Both the position numbers and the translations under genes were made by a program. Positions 1-12,114 of a DNA stretch of 64,000 nt are shown here, in pieces. Below the pieces are notes generated by a model. That model saw only the letters and a program-made list of their open reading frames with translations, made no database searches and was not told the origin of the DNA. The number at the start of each line of letters is the position of its first letter. The stretch's first letter is position 1. Source of the DNA: Paralvinella palmiformis (lineage: Eukaryota > Annelida > Polychaeta > Terebellida > Alvinellidae); contig JAODUP010000224.1 in assembly GCA_025642065.1 (NCBI GenBank), positions 760,001 through 824,000 on the forward strand, in the 5' to 3' direction.

Positions 1-689
1 TATATATGTCACCTGATCTTTCTGTTCCATTATCTCGCGTCATTCTCTCTGGAGTCCCGTTATCTGGAGATATTCGGAACAGAAAATCCCTCGTTGTGAA
101 GTAAATGTGTTATGGCTGGGATGTGGAAAACAGGGAATGGGGGGTTGGGGTGGGGGGGAGGGGAGGTTAGGGGATGGTGAGGGGGGGGGAGGTGGTGGTA
201 AGTATGTAAATATTTACAACTCGTTGGCATCAGCTGTGACAATTTTATATGATGTTATTCTAACTCCGTGTCTGGATGATGCTTGACATCCGGGAGCCGG
301 TGATCCAGACAAGGAAGTTGATCTGATTACGAAATGAGATTAAAGATGACATAGATAATGTCGTCAGGGCGTCCGGAAAAGGTCAATTGTCCCACGGAGC
401 ATTCCGGATCATGGCGCGGTCGTTGTGTAGCGAGACACGAGGGGAACATCAAAGTGGGCATCCTTAAAACAAACATCTGGCGGTAAAAAGAAGCGTGCAT
501 GTGTGCTTGCACGACCACAACAACTCATGCACGCCCACAGGCACATATTAAGGCTTCAATGTAGGGATTTTATTCGATACTCAGTACTGATAGACAGATA
601 GACAGACGGACGAATAATAAACGGACGAAATAAACAAACAAATAAGCCGCTCCAAAGTATGCGTACTTACATACTTACCTACATAATTA
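1..689. other. Upstream spacer with G-rich tract
   Basis: No gene seen. The main feature is a plus-strand G-rich tract at about 137-200 with many runs of three or more G, which could form a G-quadruplex. Short GACA and AAAC-type repeats lie at 590-645. Confidence 0.5.
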
Positions 690-701
690 CATTATTACAT
701 G

Positions 702-1576
702 CATAACAACATACATACATACACACACACATACATACACACATACATACATACATACATACATACATACACACATACATACATACATACATACATACAT
801 ACATACATACATACATACACACATACATACACACATACATACACACATACATACATACATACATACATACATACATACATACATACATACATACATACAC
901 ACATACATACATACATACATACACACATACATACATACATACACACATACATACATACACACATACATACATACATACATACATACATACATACATACAT
1001 ACACACATACAACAATACATACATACACACATACATACATACATACACACATACATACATACATACACACATACATACATACATACACACATACATACAT
1101 ACACACATACACACATACACTACATACATACACACATACATCACATACATACACACACATACATACAACATACATACATACATACAAAACATACATACAT
1201 ACATACACATACATACATACATACACACATACATACATACATACATACGTATACATACATACACACATACATACATACATACATACATACGTATACATAC
1301 ATACATACATACATACATACATACATACATACGTATACATACATACATACATACATACATACACACATACATACATACATACATACATACATACATACAT
1401 ACATACATACATACATACACACATACATACATACATACATACGTATACATACATACATACATACATACATACATACATACATACATACATACATACATAC
1501 ATACATACACACACACATACATACACACATACATACATACATACATACATACATACATACATACATACATACATAC
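702..1576. repeat. (CATA)n/(CACACATA)n microsatellite array
   Basis: About 870 bp of almost pure CATACATA interspersed with CACACATA and a few CGTATA and CAACA interruptions. It is open in several frames on both strands because it lacks stops, but the products are only HTYI or MYVC repeats. Confidence 0.97.
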
Positions 1577-1749
1577 ACCTTTCTCTGCATGCTTTAGATT
1601 AATGCCAAATTTTGCATTCACGGTTAGAAATGTTCTGTGCAGGTGCATTATTAAATACAGCTACAACAACATACATACGCGCGAGCGCATGCACACACAC
1701 ACTCACGCGCACATACACACCATACCAACTCACACATACCAAACTAAAC

Positions 1750-2705
1750 ACACATCAATATACAATGCCAAATATCTCCACACCACATTCCTACACCACA
1801 CCACACCAGATAACACCACACAACACCACACCACACAACACCAGATCACACCAGACTCCATCATAACACAATACAGCACACAACGCCACACCACACGCCA
1901 CACAACACACCACACCACACACCACACACCTCATAATACAAACATTATACTACACCACACGCCACACCACATACCACACACCACATAATACAAACATCAT
2001 AAACCCCTACTAGCCATCTACACCACACGCCACACCACACCACACACCACATAATACAAACATTATAATACCCCATACTAGCCATCTACACCTTACGCCA
2101 CACCACACCACACCACGCACCACGCAGCACATAATATAAACATTATAATATCCCTACTAGTCATTTACACCACACGCCACACAACACACCATACACCACA
2201 CACCACATAATATAAACATTATAATACCCGATACTAGCCATCTACAACACACGCCACACCACACCACACCACACCACATAATATAAACATTATAATACCC
2301 CTACCAGCCATCTACACCACACGCCACATCACACACCACATAATACAAACATTATAATACCCCTATTAGCCATCTACACCACACGCCACACCACACACCA
2401 CACACCACATAATACAAACATCATAATACCCCTACTAGCCATCTACACCACGTCACACACCACACACCACATAATACAAACATTATAATACCCCTATAGC
2501 TAATCATCTAATCATCTACACCACACCACACACCACATACCACATAATACAAACATTATAATAAGTCTACTAGCCATCTACACCACACACCACATACCAC
2601 ACACCACATAATACAAACATTATAATACTCCTACTAACCATCTACACCACACACCACATACCACATAATACAAACATTATAATATCCCTACTAACCATCT
2701 ATAGA
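1750..2705. repeat. Minisatellite, unit about 53-79 bp, 12 units
   Basis: The motif ACATAATA(C/T)AAACATTATAATA occurs about 12 times between 1928 and 2690. Each copy is followed by CCCCTACTAGCCATCTACACC and then a variable CACACCACACGCC tract, which accounts for the length variation. The first part (1750-1927) is only the CCACA-rich portion. Confidence 0.93.
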
Positions 2706-3400
2706 GCGACGTAAGACAATGACGATGACACTTAAGTCTAAACCTTTTGTCATCAAATAAACTAATAACAATAAAAGTTAGATGTACACCAATTATCGCT
2801 CATAGTCACGTTATGCTAATTACCAACAAAATGTTAATGATCCTTTATATAAACAAAAAATATATAACATAATGATTATGGCCAAATTAACGTAATCATA
2901 TTTGATGATGGAGAGATGGGGGGAGTTTGCATGTATAATCATAGATTGACTTCGAAGGAGAGATATTTGTTGTTGTTGTTGTTGTTATTGTTGTTTTACG
3001 GCCATCTTTATGGACACGGTAGAATAAATAAGCCGAGCGACGTCTAGCGGTAATCTGGCGAAGCGAATCTCGTACTTGGATCCATGGTTGCCCTGATCCA
3101 TTGATATAAACGTACCCCAGTCTTTATTTATCGATGCATCCCGTATCTCGAACAATACGTCACGGTTTATTGGCCAATCAAACAGACCGTCGACTGATCC
3201 GCGATCGATGATTCAGGATCACAAAGCCATTGAGTGGCCCAGTATCCAGAAGGGTTTAGCTGGAAGGGTCATCAATTATAAACAGAATGCCTAATACATC
3301 ATAATAGAAACGCGCGCGCACACACAAACGGCACACACGTTATGTTGGTGCGATTTACGCACTAGTTTGTTGAGTGAGTAACCAAGTGAGCGAGCGAGCA
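2706..3400. other. Spacer with a fragment of SINE family A
   Basis: No gene seen. 2975-3075 contains GTTTTACGGCCATCTTTATGG and GCCGAGCGACGTCTAGCGG, a diverged minus-oriented body fragment of the SINE found intact at 18465-18649. Confidence 0.5.
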
Positions 3401-3546
3401 AGTGAGTGAGTCAAACAGTCAGCCAGTCAGTCAGTCAGTCAGTCAGTAAGCTTCAGTTATTTCTTAAGGCATGGAAGTGGGAAAAGCGGACCAGCTCTAA
3501 ACCTAAATTGTCAGGCATACAAAACAATAGTCTCGATAATATATAT

Positions 3547-3547
3547 C

Positions 3548-3644
<97 letters not shown>
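3547..3644. repeat. (GACA)n microsatellite
   Basis: About 24 perfect GACA units, followed by a TA run at 3676-3701. The ORFs spanning it (TDRQ and CLSV repeats) are artefacts. Confidence 0.97.
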
Positions 3645-3734
3645 TATAGGGGGTTAGGTATTGGAGTTCTGAGCATATATATATATATATATATATATAC
3701 ATATTAACACACATACACAAACCCATAGGCGCAC

Positions 3735-4920
3735 CCATAAACACAATGATATGAACCCCATCCCAGAGAAGGTTGGTTTTTGAACTTTCACATTTGTCCG
3801 CCACAAGGAGAGCTCCAGTCTTGGTGGCGGACACGTTTTAGTCATAATGGCATCAAATTCCTTGGAGAGATCGCTAAACGAAGACACTTCTCTCTATTAC
3901 TGGTCGTAAATAAGGAGTTAGACGAGATGGTGTCGATCCCCAAAGTGACACAAAGCCACTATCAGTTCCCCATTTCACGGCCTTTGTTCACAGAACGAAC
4001 GATAATTTTGGCGCGCCCTATGCCCCTGAGAACCGTATGTAGAGGTCACGGCCTTGACCTGCTGACGGTAACCGGTCAATTGCTTCTGTTGCGTTCTGTA
4101 TTTATTTTTTGCACGGATGTAATATATTGCTAAGTTGTTCGATCGCTGTGATTACTGAAATCTGAGACTTTATTTCGAAATTGAGTTTTTAATTAATGTT
4201 TCTGTTGAACGAACTCTAAAATATCTAACTCTGAAATTGCAAAAATTCGAACAATATCCGACTTCAAATACACTTACCTGTATTTGCGACCAGCACGCCG
4301 ATATTATATCACAAATAAACTAAATTATTAATTTACTAAATCACGATTATACTTATTTGTTAATATGTCTAATACATTTTTATGAATGATGGTCAGTGTG
4401 ATTGATATAAATCCAATCTGTTTCGATTATTGATAAAATCGAACAAGCATTCAATCTCAACAGTGCGTGTTCCGTTGCAACCATTTTCCATTTGCATTGG
4501 TAAAAGTAGCAACACAGATTTACTACCAGATGACCATTCTAAATACCTACAAAATACACTTCATCCGAATGTGAGTGCGATTCTAAATACCAACATATCG
4601 TGGGCTATCCAAATGTGAGTGGGTGTCTTGAAGTAATTGGTAATCCGACCAATCCGGGTAGCCGTATTTTGGGTGTTCGGTGGATCGGCGTTTTTTGGTG
4701 AAGGGTCACTGACACAGGAAGTATATTTCGACCTGACATTGTGTATTAGCAGAATGCAGTTATCAGGGATTGTCCTAGGGCCTTTTATTTCCGATAACTC
4801 GATATATATCCAGACGGTGGCAGACGATCGGATCAATATTGACAATAAGATGTCTTCGATCGCCGAGTGAAGAGGGTTAATTGTAATATTGGTGATGAGG
4901 CTTTATAGCCCCCTCTCTCT
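3735..4920. other. Unique upstream spacer
   Basis: No gene, RNA or repeat recognised. Two short ORFs (3780-4133, 4637-4870) have no family resemblance and no splice context. Confidence 0.4.
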
Positions 4921-4921
4921 C

Positions 4922-5020
<99 letters not shown>

Positions 5021-5021
5021 A
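4921..5021. repeat. (AT)n microsatellite pair
   Basis: Two long AT runs separated by a short AATATTGTTTTA interruption. Confidence 0.95.
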
Positions 5022-5814
5022 TCTAGCTATCTCTTATCTCTCCCTTCCAACCCTTTCTATTTCTCTCTCACTCTATACTCTCTCTTCCTCTCGCCATTGT
5101 ATGCATATGAGTATGTGCGTTAACGTCGGTATCTGTATCTGTATAGATCGGTCTATGCATGCTTATATAAGTATTTATTTGTGTGCGTGTGTGTGTGTGT
5201 GTGTTTATATATGTGTGTGTGTGTGTGTGTGAATGTTGGTCTAAAGTGACTGACGTTAGCACACATAAACGTGGGTGCGCGCGTGCACACACAGTCATAC
5301 ACATACTGGGGGAGAAAAGGTCAGACAGGTTGATACAAATATCATCCGGGGGGGGGGTGGGGGGGGGGGTGTATAAGGCAACGAAATAGATATATAAATT
5401 GAATTAGAAGCATTTATCAAAATTACAAACAATACGGATACACACCACAGATAATCTAAATTTATATGATTTGTTTTTTGAGGTATTGTTTCTGGGTGAG
5501 TGAAGATAGAGAAATTCAAGTGAGCCAGAATGTTGTTTACCTAGACGTGGCTTGGTATTCCCTAATGTCTCAATAAGGACATTCAATAAATCTTTCTGTT
5601 GAATGGCGATCTTCGTGACCACCGGATGTACTATAGAAGACTATTATATATGGCATTTGACACTTCCGGTTTGACATCCGGGTAATTTGCTGTGGCTAGC
5701 ATAGACCGTTAAAGGACATTAAGCTTCGGGTGTCATGGCTGACAGAATAGATTCTGTGCCATTGTGTTTTCTGTAATGTTGTGTTTCTCTATTCCAGGCG
5801 GCCACGTTTTATTG

Positions 5815-6232
5815 TATTAGAAGTGGTATGTTTTCATTGTGTTACGAGTGCGTTGTGCCATTATGTATTAAGTTCGATGTGTTATTGTGTTATGTGCAAC
5901 GGGATACAATTGTGTTTTGTGGATTACCGAGTCATTGTTTTCCCCATAATGTTGTGTCATTATTTTTCAGGCAATGTTTTAAGAAATGTCGTGTCATTGT
6001 GTCCTGAGCTCTATTGTGTCATTGTGTTCTGAGCGACAATGTGTCGATATGTTCTGAACAATGTTCTATCATCGAACGATATTGGGTCATCGTGTTCTGA
6101 CCAGTGTTGTGTCATTGAGTTCTGCCCAATGTTGTTTCTTTATGTTCTGCCCAGTGTTGTGTCATTGTATTCTGTCTAGTGTTGTGTCATTGTGTTATGC
6201 CCAATATTGTGTTACTGTGCTCCGAACAAGAT
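5815..6232. repeat. 25-bp minisatellite
   Basis: Successive 25-bp units of the type AGTGTTGTGTCATTGTGTTC plus TGCCC. At least eight units between 5984 and 6231 keep exact 25-bp spacing; more diverged units extend left to about 5815. Confidence 0.85.
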
Positions 6233-6472
6233 CAGGCTGGTGGATTTTATGCTTAGGTTTGGTCAAACCTGGCTCATATGTTATCAGGGTACAATGGGAT
6301 TCAAACTCCAATGCTATGTGTGTGTGTATGTGCGCGCGCGTGTGTGTGTGTGCGTGTGTGTGCGTGCGTGTCCGTGGGTTGGAGGATGTTTCATCTGATT
6401 ATCCCATTTTAGTAGAGAACAACCCCTAACCCAAAGTCTCTAAAGTGACAAATGCCTAGGCTATGCAAAGCA

Positions 6473-6632
6473 CTGACTGACTGACTGACTGACTGACTGA
6501 CTGACTGACTGACTGACTGACTGACTGACTGACTGACTGACTGACTGACTGACTGACTGACTGACTGACTGACTGACTGACTGACTGACTGACTCACTCA
6601 CTCACTCACTCACTCACTCACTCACTCACTAA
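6473..6632. repeat. (GACT)n then (CACT)n microsatellite
   Basis: About 30 perfect GACT units change abruptly to nine or ten CACT units, a one-base switch of the repeat unit within one array. Confidence 0.97.
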
Positions 6633-6939
6633 GCAAACTAATGCGTAAAATGCATCAACAAATGTTTGTGCATGTGTATGTGCGTGCGCGTGCATCTATG
6701 TGTATGTGTGTACGTGTGTCAAACTGCGCATGACTTTACTTTCCTTCGACTAACTCAGTTTTCTGTGACGGTAAATTGTGTTCGAGTGGAGTTAGGTGAG
6801 TGGGCGTTGGGTGGTGGTGGTGGGAGGGTGTCTCCGCTCTATACCTTCATATCAACACACAACACTTACACATTAACCCGTCAGATTGTTCCAGATCCCG
6901 ACCAATTATCCATCTTTGTATCTATCCTATGTGCTATTA

Positions 6940-7130
6940 TTATGTTGGCGCCCGTTTAATTCCCTCGCCGCCATAATGTCACATCGCATGCGCCGACGGC
7001 TAATGAATAATTAATGCGTTAAGGGTCCGATCTTAGCCGTAAACATCCGATCATTCCCGATGTAACCTGTCACCATCTAGAGCCAACTACCAGTGTTGTT
7101 GGTAAGCTGATGACGTACTGTAGACAGGAT
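6940..7130. promoter_or_regulatory. GC-richer repeat-free block, candidate promoter or enhancer
   Basis: A block without microsatellites containing GCCGCCATAATG (YY1-like) and TCGCATGCGCCG (NRF1-like), 1.4-1.6 kb upstream of the KIAA0513-like start codon. Transcription from it is not shown by the sequence. Confidence 0.3.
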
Positions 7131-7134
7131 AGGA

Positions 7135-7900
7135 TCCACCCCCTCCCTCTCTCCCCCCATCCCTCCTTCACTCACCGAGAATAAGAATAATTAATAATCC
7201 AATTTTTGTTTCTAAATTTATTGGGAGTCAAAAATCGATGGCTAAAACATCGAGTTGCTTTAAGCACATTATAGGCACTATTTCTTATTTTAGGAACACC
7301 GTTTTCCAGAACTGAAACAAATCCAGTGCCATCTCTTCTACTGGCATATCAACACATGCATGTATTGTTCTATCAATGTTTTGACACCAACAATGATGAT
7401 ACGGGAAGGAAAAAAAATATATTTTGTTCTTGGTTAATCATCTGCATGTAAAAAAATCAAGCATCGAAAAAAATACCTCATTCTATTGGAGAAATGCTGT
7501 CAACTTAATGCCAAGATGAGTTAAGATGAAAACCAAAACAGACACCGAACACCTGAAGTCGAAAATCTTCTTTAATCATCAGACTGCCTTCGTAAGGTGG
7601 TAGATTATTGGCAGATGGTCCAAATGCAGGAGATAATTAGAAATGTTCGTGTGGTGTATTTAAATAGAAACGTTTTTGTTGAGAGCGTCCTATCAATTAT
7701 TATCACGTCCGTATAATTCGAACAGCGAATTAAGTGTCTATAAAAATACAAGTCGGGCGGTCATAGGACTTGAGGCAAAATGATCCCTCATCGTCGGTGT
7801 ACGGGTTTTGGGGTGAAGAACAAGCGATAGAGGGGGTTATTTTTTTTCCCCAGAGAGAGAGATAGATAGAGAGAGAGAGGGGGGGGGGTGGAGTTGACAA
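7135..7900. other. Upstream spacer
   Basis: No gene or recognised repeat apart from short purine runs near 7850-7890. Confidence 0.4.
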
Positions 7901-7928
7901 ACTAGTTCACAGAGAAAGAAAAGGCAGG

Positions 7929-7931
<3 letters not shown>

Positions 7932-8004
<73 letters not shown>

Positions 8005-8102
8005 ATATTGATCAAGTAATCTAGACAGAGATATCTATTTCTATGTACAAAGTGTGGATATAAATATGTTTGATTAGTCATATTATACTAATGGCTATAT
8101 AT

Positions 8103-8159
<57 letters not shown>

Positions 8160-8174
8160 CACTCACTCACTCAG
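7932..8174. repeat. AT/GA microsatellite cluster
   Basis: AT run (7932-7980), GA run (7981-8003), second AT run (8104-8152) and a short CACT run. Confidence 0.95.
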
Positions 8175-8308
8175 ATATTGTTCTCTCTTACAGCTCATCC
8201 TGGACATGATAAACAGACAGTGAGAAGATTTATAGAGGAAGTCTGATCCTGAGATACGTCAGCCGCCTGGCTGCCCGAGCAGATCGGAATAGTTAGATCC
8301 ACCGCAGT

Positions 8309-8476
8309 TGGTCGGTAAACCGAGTCAAACTCTCGTAAGTCGGATTATCGAGGATCCACTGTACTAGATCGACATACCAAGGTAAAATTACCAGGCCGAT
8401 ATATTGACTTTCACCTTTATAGGTCGGTATATCGAGATTCACATCCGCCAGGTCGGATTATCGAGGGATCACTGTC
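8309..8476 (-). mobile_element. Pogo/Tigger-like transposon ends, two direct copies
   Basis: GTCGGATTATCGAGG(G)ATC(C)ACTG occurs at 8339-8361 and 8453-8475 in the same orientation. Each is preceded about 30-40 bp upstream by a GGTCGGTA(A/T)A(C/T)CGAG motif. Read on the minus strand, each copy begins CAGTG(G)ATCC(C)TCGATAATCCGAC, the style of terminal repeat seen in pogo/Tigger-like elements. No transposase is visible. The second copy ends 66 bp before the inferred start codon. Confidence 0.55.
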
Positions 8477-8541
8477 AGCTTGTGAACGCTAACGGAGGGG
8501 ACCTCTCATGTTGTTCTAGATCTGAAGCTGACCAACAAAAC

Positions 8542-9923
8542 ATGGAGTTCCCATTCGGCCGACAGACATCCAGAGACTCTCTCCGCAGTAAGACCGAGGA
8601 AGCTGGCAGATCACTGAGATCCAGTATAACATCCGGATCATCTCGGCTCTTCGATTCGGTCATGTCGAAGAAGAATGGAATATTTGACGGGATCAGCTCC
8701 GGAATCACGTCGACCATAGACCAAGTGAAGACGATAGGGGGTGCGGGTACGGACGACGACGAGGAGGCTGTTCCGGATCGGCGGAGGACTAGTGAGGATG
8801 CCTCTTCTGAGAGGACGCCCTCCGAAAGCGGATCCACGCACACGCCGACCAGACAACCCCACCCGAAAGCGACACCACCTGGCGGCCAACCGCAGATCCC
8901 ACAGCCGGCACCGAGACGAAGTCGCTCGCCCGTACAGGAGCCGGGCGGCAGGCCAGCCCCGCCGCAACCGGCTCAGCGAAAACAACCCCAACAACCACCT
9001 CATAAACCAACCAGACCTAGTACGACAAAGCCACCACCAGCTCGACCAGCCAGACCTCCTGCTCCGAGCCGGGGCAAGGTCAATGGTTCCATACGAGGTC
9101 AGCCCGGCCCAGGACGTTTCTCCAGACAACAGACAGCCCCCGCCGATTTCGACCCTTCGGGGACTTCAACCGATGCCTTTGACTCCCCCCAGTCGCCAAA
9201 CAGGCGTCAGTACAGCCTGCGTTCCGGATCGGTCGATATGGATCGCGACGCTGAGACGAGGTTCTTCGACGGAGAAGCGGCAGCGGCCGCCCCGACTAAT
9301 CCGGACGTACCCGGTCCGGACATCACCAGCACCCGAATCAGTCGGAATCCGTTTCTGGACAATCCAGATCACGAGTGTACGCAGGTGCTGACCGAGGCCG
9401 AGGTGTACCCGGCATCGAGGGGCTCCCGACCGGAGGCGAACAGCACCCTCTCCGACCTAGATCCGATCGGCACATCGGCAAAACAGGCTTCCGGGTCGTT
9501 GCTGGGTACTGACCTGCTGCCCGGGATACCGCGCGTTCCTAGCAACAACATGGCACTATTGGCACCTTCGCAGCAGCATGAATCCCGAGATCTGCTGGCG
9601 ATCACACCGACCTCTGGCGAGGCCCTACCGATGCCCTCCATCGAGCCGACCACCCATCGACGTACCAGCGACACAGAGATCTATGATGATTCTGACGGAG
9701 ACTCCGTGGCCACGGAGGGCTGCGACGAGGCCCCGGATCCAGAAGACTATGGCGGGGCCGATTACGATTACGGAAGCGGCGATCCGTCACTCTTGCGCTC
9801 GGGATCGTTCGGCTCAGACATCGGCTCGTGGCACTCGAATCTGAGCGCTGACAGTCAATTGGACGAGACGGCCAGATCCTGTAGAGATTTTATGAAGGAT
9901 TTTGTCAATAAGATCTTCTCACG
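8542..9923 (+). CDS. KIAA0513: KIAA0513-like coding exon 1: disordered N-terminal region
   Basis: Encodes residues 1-460 plus two bases of Arg461; donor CACG/GTCAGT. This is a GC-rich block in AT-rich surroundings and the only long uninterrupted ORF in the window. The start ([16 protein letters not shown]) has clustered Ser/Arg suggestive of phosphorylation sites. Then come Pro-rich stretches (residues about 110-200), an NPF tripeptide at 269-271 followed by LD, an LLGTDLL motif at 320-326 and acidic Asp/Gly/Tyr segments before the conserved domain begins at [14 protein letters not shown] (447 on). The open frame past 9923 into CT/TA/CA microsatellite is read-through into the intron, not protein. 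Confidence 0.85.
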
Positions 9924-9946
9924 GTCAGTTTACATCTCTCTCCCCC

Positions 9947-9989
<43 letters not shown>

Positions 9990-10003
9990 CATATACACAC
10001 ACA

Positions 10004-10041
<38 letters not shown>

Positions 10042-10474
10042 CACACTCATACGCACGCGCACGGACACACCCACACGAGAGAGAATCATTGACCATTCTA
10101 CCAGAAAGTAAAGGTGGAGTTAACCCTTTAACACACACATCAACAACGTCTATTGATCTCTATAACACAATATCATTCTGATGTAGATATCAGACTCCCC
10201 CCCCCCCTGCCTCTCTCAGATAAACCACGATCTATCGAAACAAATACAGCTAATACTACATAGAACGTGGTAGATTATAGATCATCTAACCCAGATCTAT
10301 GAGGAAAAAGTGACGTCAATATGACCTAATTATGACGCCACTATTGACGTCATTCTCGGGTACACATGGGGTTATTTCCGATTTGTTTGCTCACCTTACA
10401 ACAGATAAAGAAGACGACATATAAAACAATGTGTGTGTGTGTGCGTGTGCGTGCGTGCGTGCGTGCGTGTGTGT

Positions 10475-10549
<75 letters not shown>

Positions 10550-11062
10550 GTGATGAACGACAATACAAAACTCCGACAACATTACAAGAAAAGTAGTCAA
10601 TTTTAGAAATTCCGAAATTGGAAAAACCAAAACATGGACGCATTTCCAATAGAAGCACAGCATCTATTATTAGCACACGTTGATCTTCAATATTTAAACC
10701 GCGTACTAAGGTAAAGGTTCTGCGCCTATCACGAATAATCATATCTAATATGTACACATTTCCCCTTCGTAAGTCATATAAATCAAGGCTTGTCCCACTT
10801 AGAACAGAAAGATCCGGTAAAATATATAGATTAATTGTAAATTAATCACTTAGAGACGAACATTGTGAGTCTCTGTTACTCGGGCACTGGGCGAGGATGT
10901 TGTAAATTATAGGCGCAATGTTATATTAAATATGTACATAATTTTAATATCAGAATAGGAGTGCTACTTGTTATAAATAGTATATGTATCCGGTGGGAAT
11001 ATTAGCAAAATATCTTTCTTGTATCATATAATTACTATCCATTGTGTATACACAGTAACAGA

Positions 11063-11110
<48 letters not shown>

Positions 11111-11111
11111 T

Positions 11112-11152
<41 letters not shown>

Positions 11153-12077
11153 GAGAGAGAGAGAGACGAGGGGGTGAGGGAGAAAGGTTTTTAGATACAA
11201 CATTTTGCGACCATAAATTAACAATTTGAACGGACTAATAATGGTCTAAAATATATATAGTTCTAACATTATCTCGATTTCAGTGAACAAATATTGTGAT
11301 ATAACTATTACAATTCGTTGTTTATATTTCAGAGATAATTTGTCCCAATCTGACAAAGCGCAGTTTGGTCAATTTTGTCAGGTAAGTCGAGACTACTTTT
11401 ATACACAGTAGAACGCAGAAATGTGTCTTTATGTTTATGTGTATGTGTGTGTGCGCGCGCGCGTGCGCGTGTGTTACATAAAATTATGTCTGACCGATAC
11501 CATCTACGGGTGATTCATTAGGGGTACTCGTTGTTTGCCGCAATCTATCATTTTTTTTCTCTGTAAGGATTTCACAAGCACGATAAAGGTTAATGCCCGG
11601 CTGTCAGTGTGTGCCATTTGAATAGGAAATACAACGTAAATTCCTTAAGAACCATTAAAAATTAAAATGCAATTATCTTACCACACGCGAAGGTTAAACA
11701 TATTTTGATTTTGCTTTAAGCCTAAAATTATCACCAATACTGGATACTAAATAGTATTCTATCGATATATGTGTCCAACAGATGTGTATCATTTGTGTGA
11801 TCATCGTTAATTATAGAATGAGCATAGAATTAATTGATACTAGTAACGTCGAGGATGCGAACAGTGACTCACGGTAAAAGGTGATTTAATGATAATGTTC
11901 CAAGCTTACGTAATCCAATTTTCCAGCAACATCAAAGAGTCGAGAACGCACAATTGTTGCCAGTTCATTTATTTGACAATTAATCTATATCTCGTCACTC
12001 GTCTTAAATAATGTGTTTATATAAATTTTTATTGTTTATCTTTTACACAATTGTAACGGATGTGTATATTATTAAAC

Positions 12078-12114
<37 letters not shown>

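Larger units (their letters stand above)
9924..11332 (+). other. KIAA0513-like intron 1
   Basis: Begins with CT/TA/CA microsatellite (9948-10037). It then holds a cluster of two CRE-like TGACGTCA sites (10311-10352), a long GT array and a GCAC/AT/GA cluster. No further coding exon seen. Confidence 0.7.

Noticed and set aside
679..1988. Long ORFs on both strands across the CATA array (up to 429 codons)
   Set aside because: Products are only HTYI and MYVC repeats from a microsatellite without stop codons; no gene structure.
1928..2705. CRISPR-like array from regularly spaced blocks
   Set aside because: Spacers are low-complexity CCACA tracts of the same composition; this is a eukaryotic minisatellite.
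8475..9844. Overlapping ORFs of 62-216 codons in other frames of exon 1
   Set aside because: Shadows of the GC-rich real exon; only the +1 frame joins in phase to the downstream conserved exons.
9924..10092. Read-through of exon 1 to the ORF stop at 10092
   Set aside because: This part is CT/TA/CA microsatellite; a GTCAGT donor at 9924 leads in phase to exon 2.
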